NCBI GenBank assembly: GCA_013817655.1
Contig: JACDCJ010000084.1
Coordinates: 1-7,967, forward strand
DNA: 7,967 nucleotides
Source: Actinosomnolentus pattersoniae (SeqCode)
GTDB taxonomy: Bacteria > Actinomycetota > UBA4738
Direction of reading: 5' to 3'
Below are positions 7,113 through 7,967 of the stretch, piece by piece; positions within the stretch are counted from its first letter, which is position 1, and the number at the start of each line of letters is the position of its first letter. The notes below the pieces were generated by a model that saw nothing but the letters and a program-made list of their open reading frames with translations, made no database searches and was not told where the DNA came from. The position numbers and the translations under genes were made by a program.

Positions 7113-7597
7113 GTCCCCACATCGAACGGCTTCTGCGGAGGCCCGTCCTCGAGCAGCGATCGCACAAGGGTCGGCAGGGCCCTTGGCGCCATCGCGTCCG
7201 TCGACCCCTCGAGCTCCTCGAGGGTCCACCACCGGTGCTCCTGGATGCGATCAGCTGCGTGCGCCGACTCGAGCTCCGGCGGGAGATCATGGCCCTCCAC
7301 GCGTGCAAGGAAGTAGCGCTCCTGCTGGCGCAGCATCACCCCACCCCACCGGAAGACCTCTTCGCGAATCCAGATCTCCGGGCCCAGCGTGGCCTGCCTC
7401 AACCCGGTTTCCTCCGCGAGCTCACGGAGGGCGGCGGCGCGGTGCGTTTCTCCGGGCTCCAGCGCCCCGCCCGGCGTCGTCCAGTGCGGGTCGCCGGTGT
7501 CCTCCTCGATGTAGCGGAAGAGCAGCACGCGGTCGAGGGAATCGAGCAACAGCACCCGAGCCGCGATCCGGAGGACGGGCTCGGTCGCTTCATCCAT
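7109..7597 (-). CDS. Nudix hydrolase
   Basis: A 162-residue Nudix-fold hydrolase that would cleave a nucleoside diphosphate linked to another group, using divalent metal. The Nudix box is complete: G44-x5-E50-x7-R58-E59-L60-x-E62-E63-x-G65-L66 (GALEPGETHRAAALRELAEETGL). The flanks fit the fold: RIAARVLLLDSLDRVLLFRY before it, then PHWTTPGG, and HRWWTLEEL near residue 130. The substrate cannot be read from sequence. The start is ATG 7597, with AGAGGTGA just upstream (7601-7608). Its TAG stop shares the CTAG at 7109-7112 with the lipA stop on the opposite strand. Upstream, on the same strand, rnpB ends only about 25 bases before the start codon. Confidence 0.93.
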   Translation of the reverse strand: MDEATEPVLRIAARVLLLDSLDRVLLFRYIEEDTGDPHWTTPGGALEPGETHRAAALRELAEETGLRQATLGPEIWIREEVFRWGGVMLRQQERYFLARVEGHDLPPELESAHAADRIQEHRWWTLEELEGSTDAMAPRALPTLVRSLLEDGPPQKPFDVGT

Positions 7598-7600
7598 GCG

Positions 7601-7608
7601 TCACCTCT
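7601..7608 (-). promoter_or_regulatory. Shine-Dalgarno site of the Nudix gene
   Basis: Read on the minus strand, AGAGGTGA lies three bases before ATG 7597. It supports this start and leaves only about 13 bases between the ribosome site and the predicted 3' end of rnpB. Confidence 0.6.
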
Positions 7609-7621
7609 GGGGCCGCCGAGA

Positions 7622-7967
7622 TGAGAGGAGCCGGCCTGTAAGCCGGATTCTGTGCCCGAGCTCGCCGGAGCGAACTCAGGCGGCGACCATCTCTCTGGGA
7701 GCCGCGTCTCCGCGACCCTCTCGAGCGCCACGTCTCCGTGGCTCTCTTTGCAGCCTACCCGGGAGCGTTGGACGGGCCGCCCGCTCCCTGCTTGGCCTTG
7801 CTCCGGGTGGGGTTTGCACAGCCGGCCGGTCACCCGGCCGCTGGTGAGCTCTTACCTCACCGTTGCACCCTTGCCCCTGTCTCCGGCCGGCCTAACGGCC
7901 GGCCGTGGATGGTTGGCGGTCTGTCTCTGTGGCACTTTCCGCGGGTCACCCCGCCTGGGCGTTACCC
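7622..7967 (-). ncRNA. rnpB: RNase P RNA, bacterial class A (3' part; 5' end beyond window)
   Basis: Catalytic RNA of ribonuclease P, which removes 5' leaders from pre-tRNA. Read on the minus strand from 7967, it follows the E. coli RNA in order: GGGTAACGCC, GTGCCACAGAGA, GGGTGCAACGGTGAGGTAAGAG, CACCCGGAGCAAGGCCAA, CCCGGGTAGGCTGC and ACAGAATCCGGCTTACAGG. The last block holds the 3' strand of the universal P4 helix; its 5' partner and the P1 5' strand lie outside the right edge. Hairpins visible: P12 (9 bp, 7884-7905), P14 with a GTGA loop, then two neighbouring hairpins with GAGA loops (7727-7742 and 7703-7714) that I read as P18 and P19. The 3' end is inferred from the P1 strand (GGCCGGCTCCTCTC) and may be off by several bases. 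Overlapping open frames here are not genes. Confidence 0.95.

Noticed and set aside
6519..7232. Minus-strand open frame opposite lipA reaching into the Nudix gene
   Set aside because: It is antisense to conserved LipA motifs and has no recognisable product.
7750..7800. Apparent lack of the GGU motif in loop L15 of RNase P RNA, which pairs with the tRNA CCA end
   Set aside because: The loop reads GGGCGGCCCGTCC, a form I recall from other bacterial class A RNAs with GGC or similar, so it is probably normal variation.
7399..7847. Open frames on both strands overlapping rnpB
   Set aside because: The region matches RNase P RNA block by block, so these frames are by-products of GC-rich structured RNA.
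7884..7905. GC-rich inverted repeat that could be taken for a terminator or a mobile-element end
   Set aside because: It lies inside rnpB at the position of helix P12 and is explained by the RNA fold.

Overview
This is a GC-rich stretch of an ordinary bacterial chromosome. The organism is most likely a member of the Actinomycetota (Actinobacteria). The aceE fragment, the lipA product and the RNase P RNA all carry sequence blocks that I recall from actinobacterial homologues (for example LTGVARDDL and TKSNLILGMGE in LipA). The assignment rests on remembered family sequences and no search was run. I see no insertion sequence, phage gene, CRISPR array, tRNA gene or attachment site.

Layout, left to right. 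Positions 1-1612 (+) are the 3' part of aceE, the single-chain E1 of pyruvate dehydrogenase; its 5' end is off the left edge. A 104-base convergent gap follows and holds a strong hairpin. Positions 1717-2523 (-) encode a thioredoxin-TPR protein of the YbbN/CnoX family. Just upstream in the same minus-strand unit is a PlsC-type acyltransferase (2558 to about 3145). A divergent intergenic region (about 3146-3340) carries a candidate extended -10 promoter. It is followed by a tight plus-strand run: 2-oxoacid dehydrogenase E1 alpha (3341-4489), E1 beta (4486-5472), a RimJ-like GNAT acetyltransferase (5489-6082) and lipA (6072-7112). The Nudix hydrolase gene (7109-7597, -) converges on lipA and shares its CTAG stop. 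The 3' part of rnpB (about 7622-7967, -) runs off the right edge.

Functional theme. AceE and E1 alpha/beta decarboxylate 2-oxoacids and pass the acyl group to lipoyl groups on E2 proteins. LipA makes that lipoyl group by inserting sulfur into octanoyl domains. The plus-strand run therefore couples a branched-chain-type E1 with cofactor synthesis, although E2, E3 and lipB are not in the window. The GNAT, PlsC, thioredoxin-TPR and Nudix genes are housekeeping functions with no sequence-visible link to this pathway.

I found no convincing undescribed system. The points most worth a second look are the composition of the bkd-lipA run, the long LipA N-terminus, the acidic tail on E1 alpha, the uncertain plsC start, the shared palindromic stop of lipA and the Nudix gene, and the absence of a terminator between rnpB and the Nudix gene.
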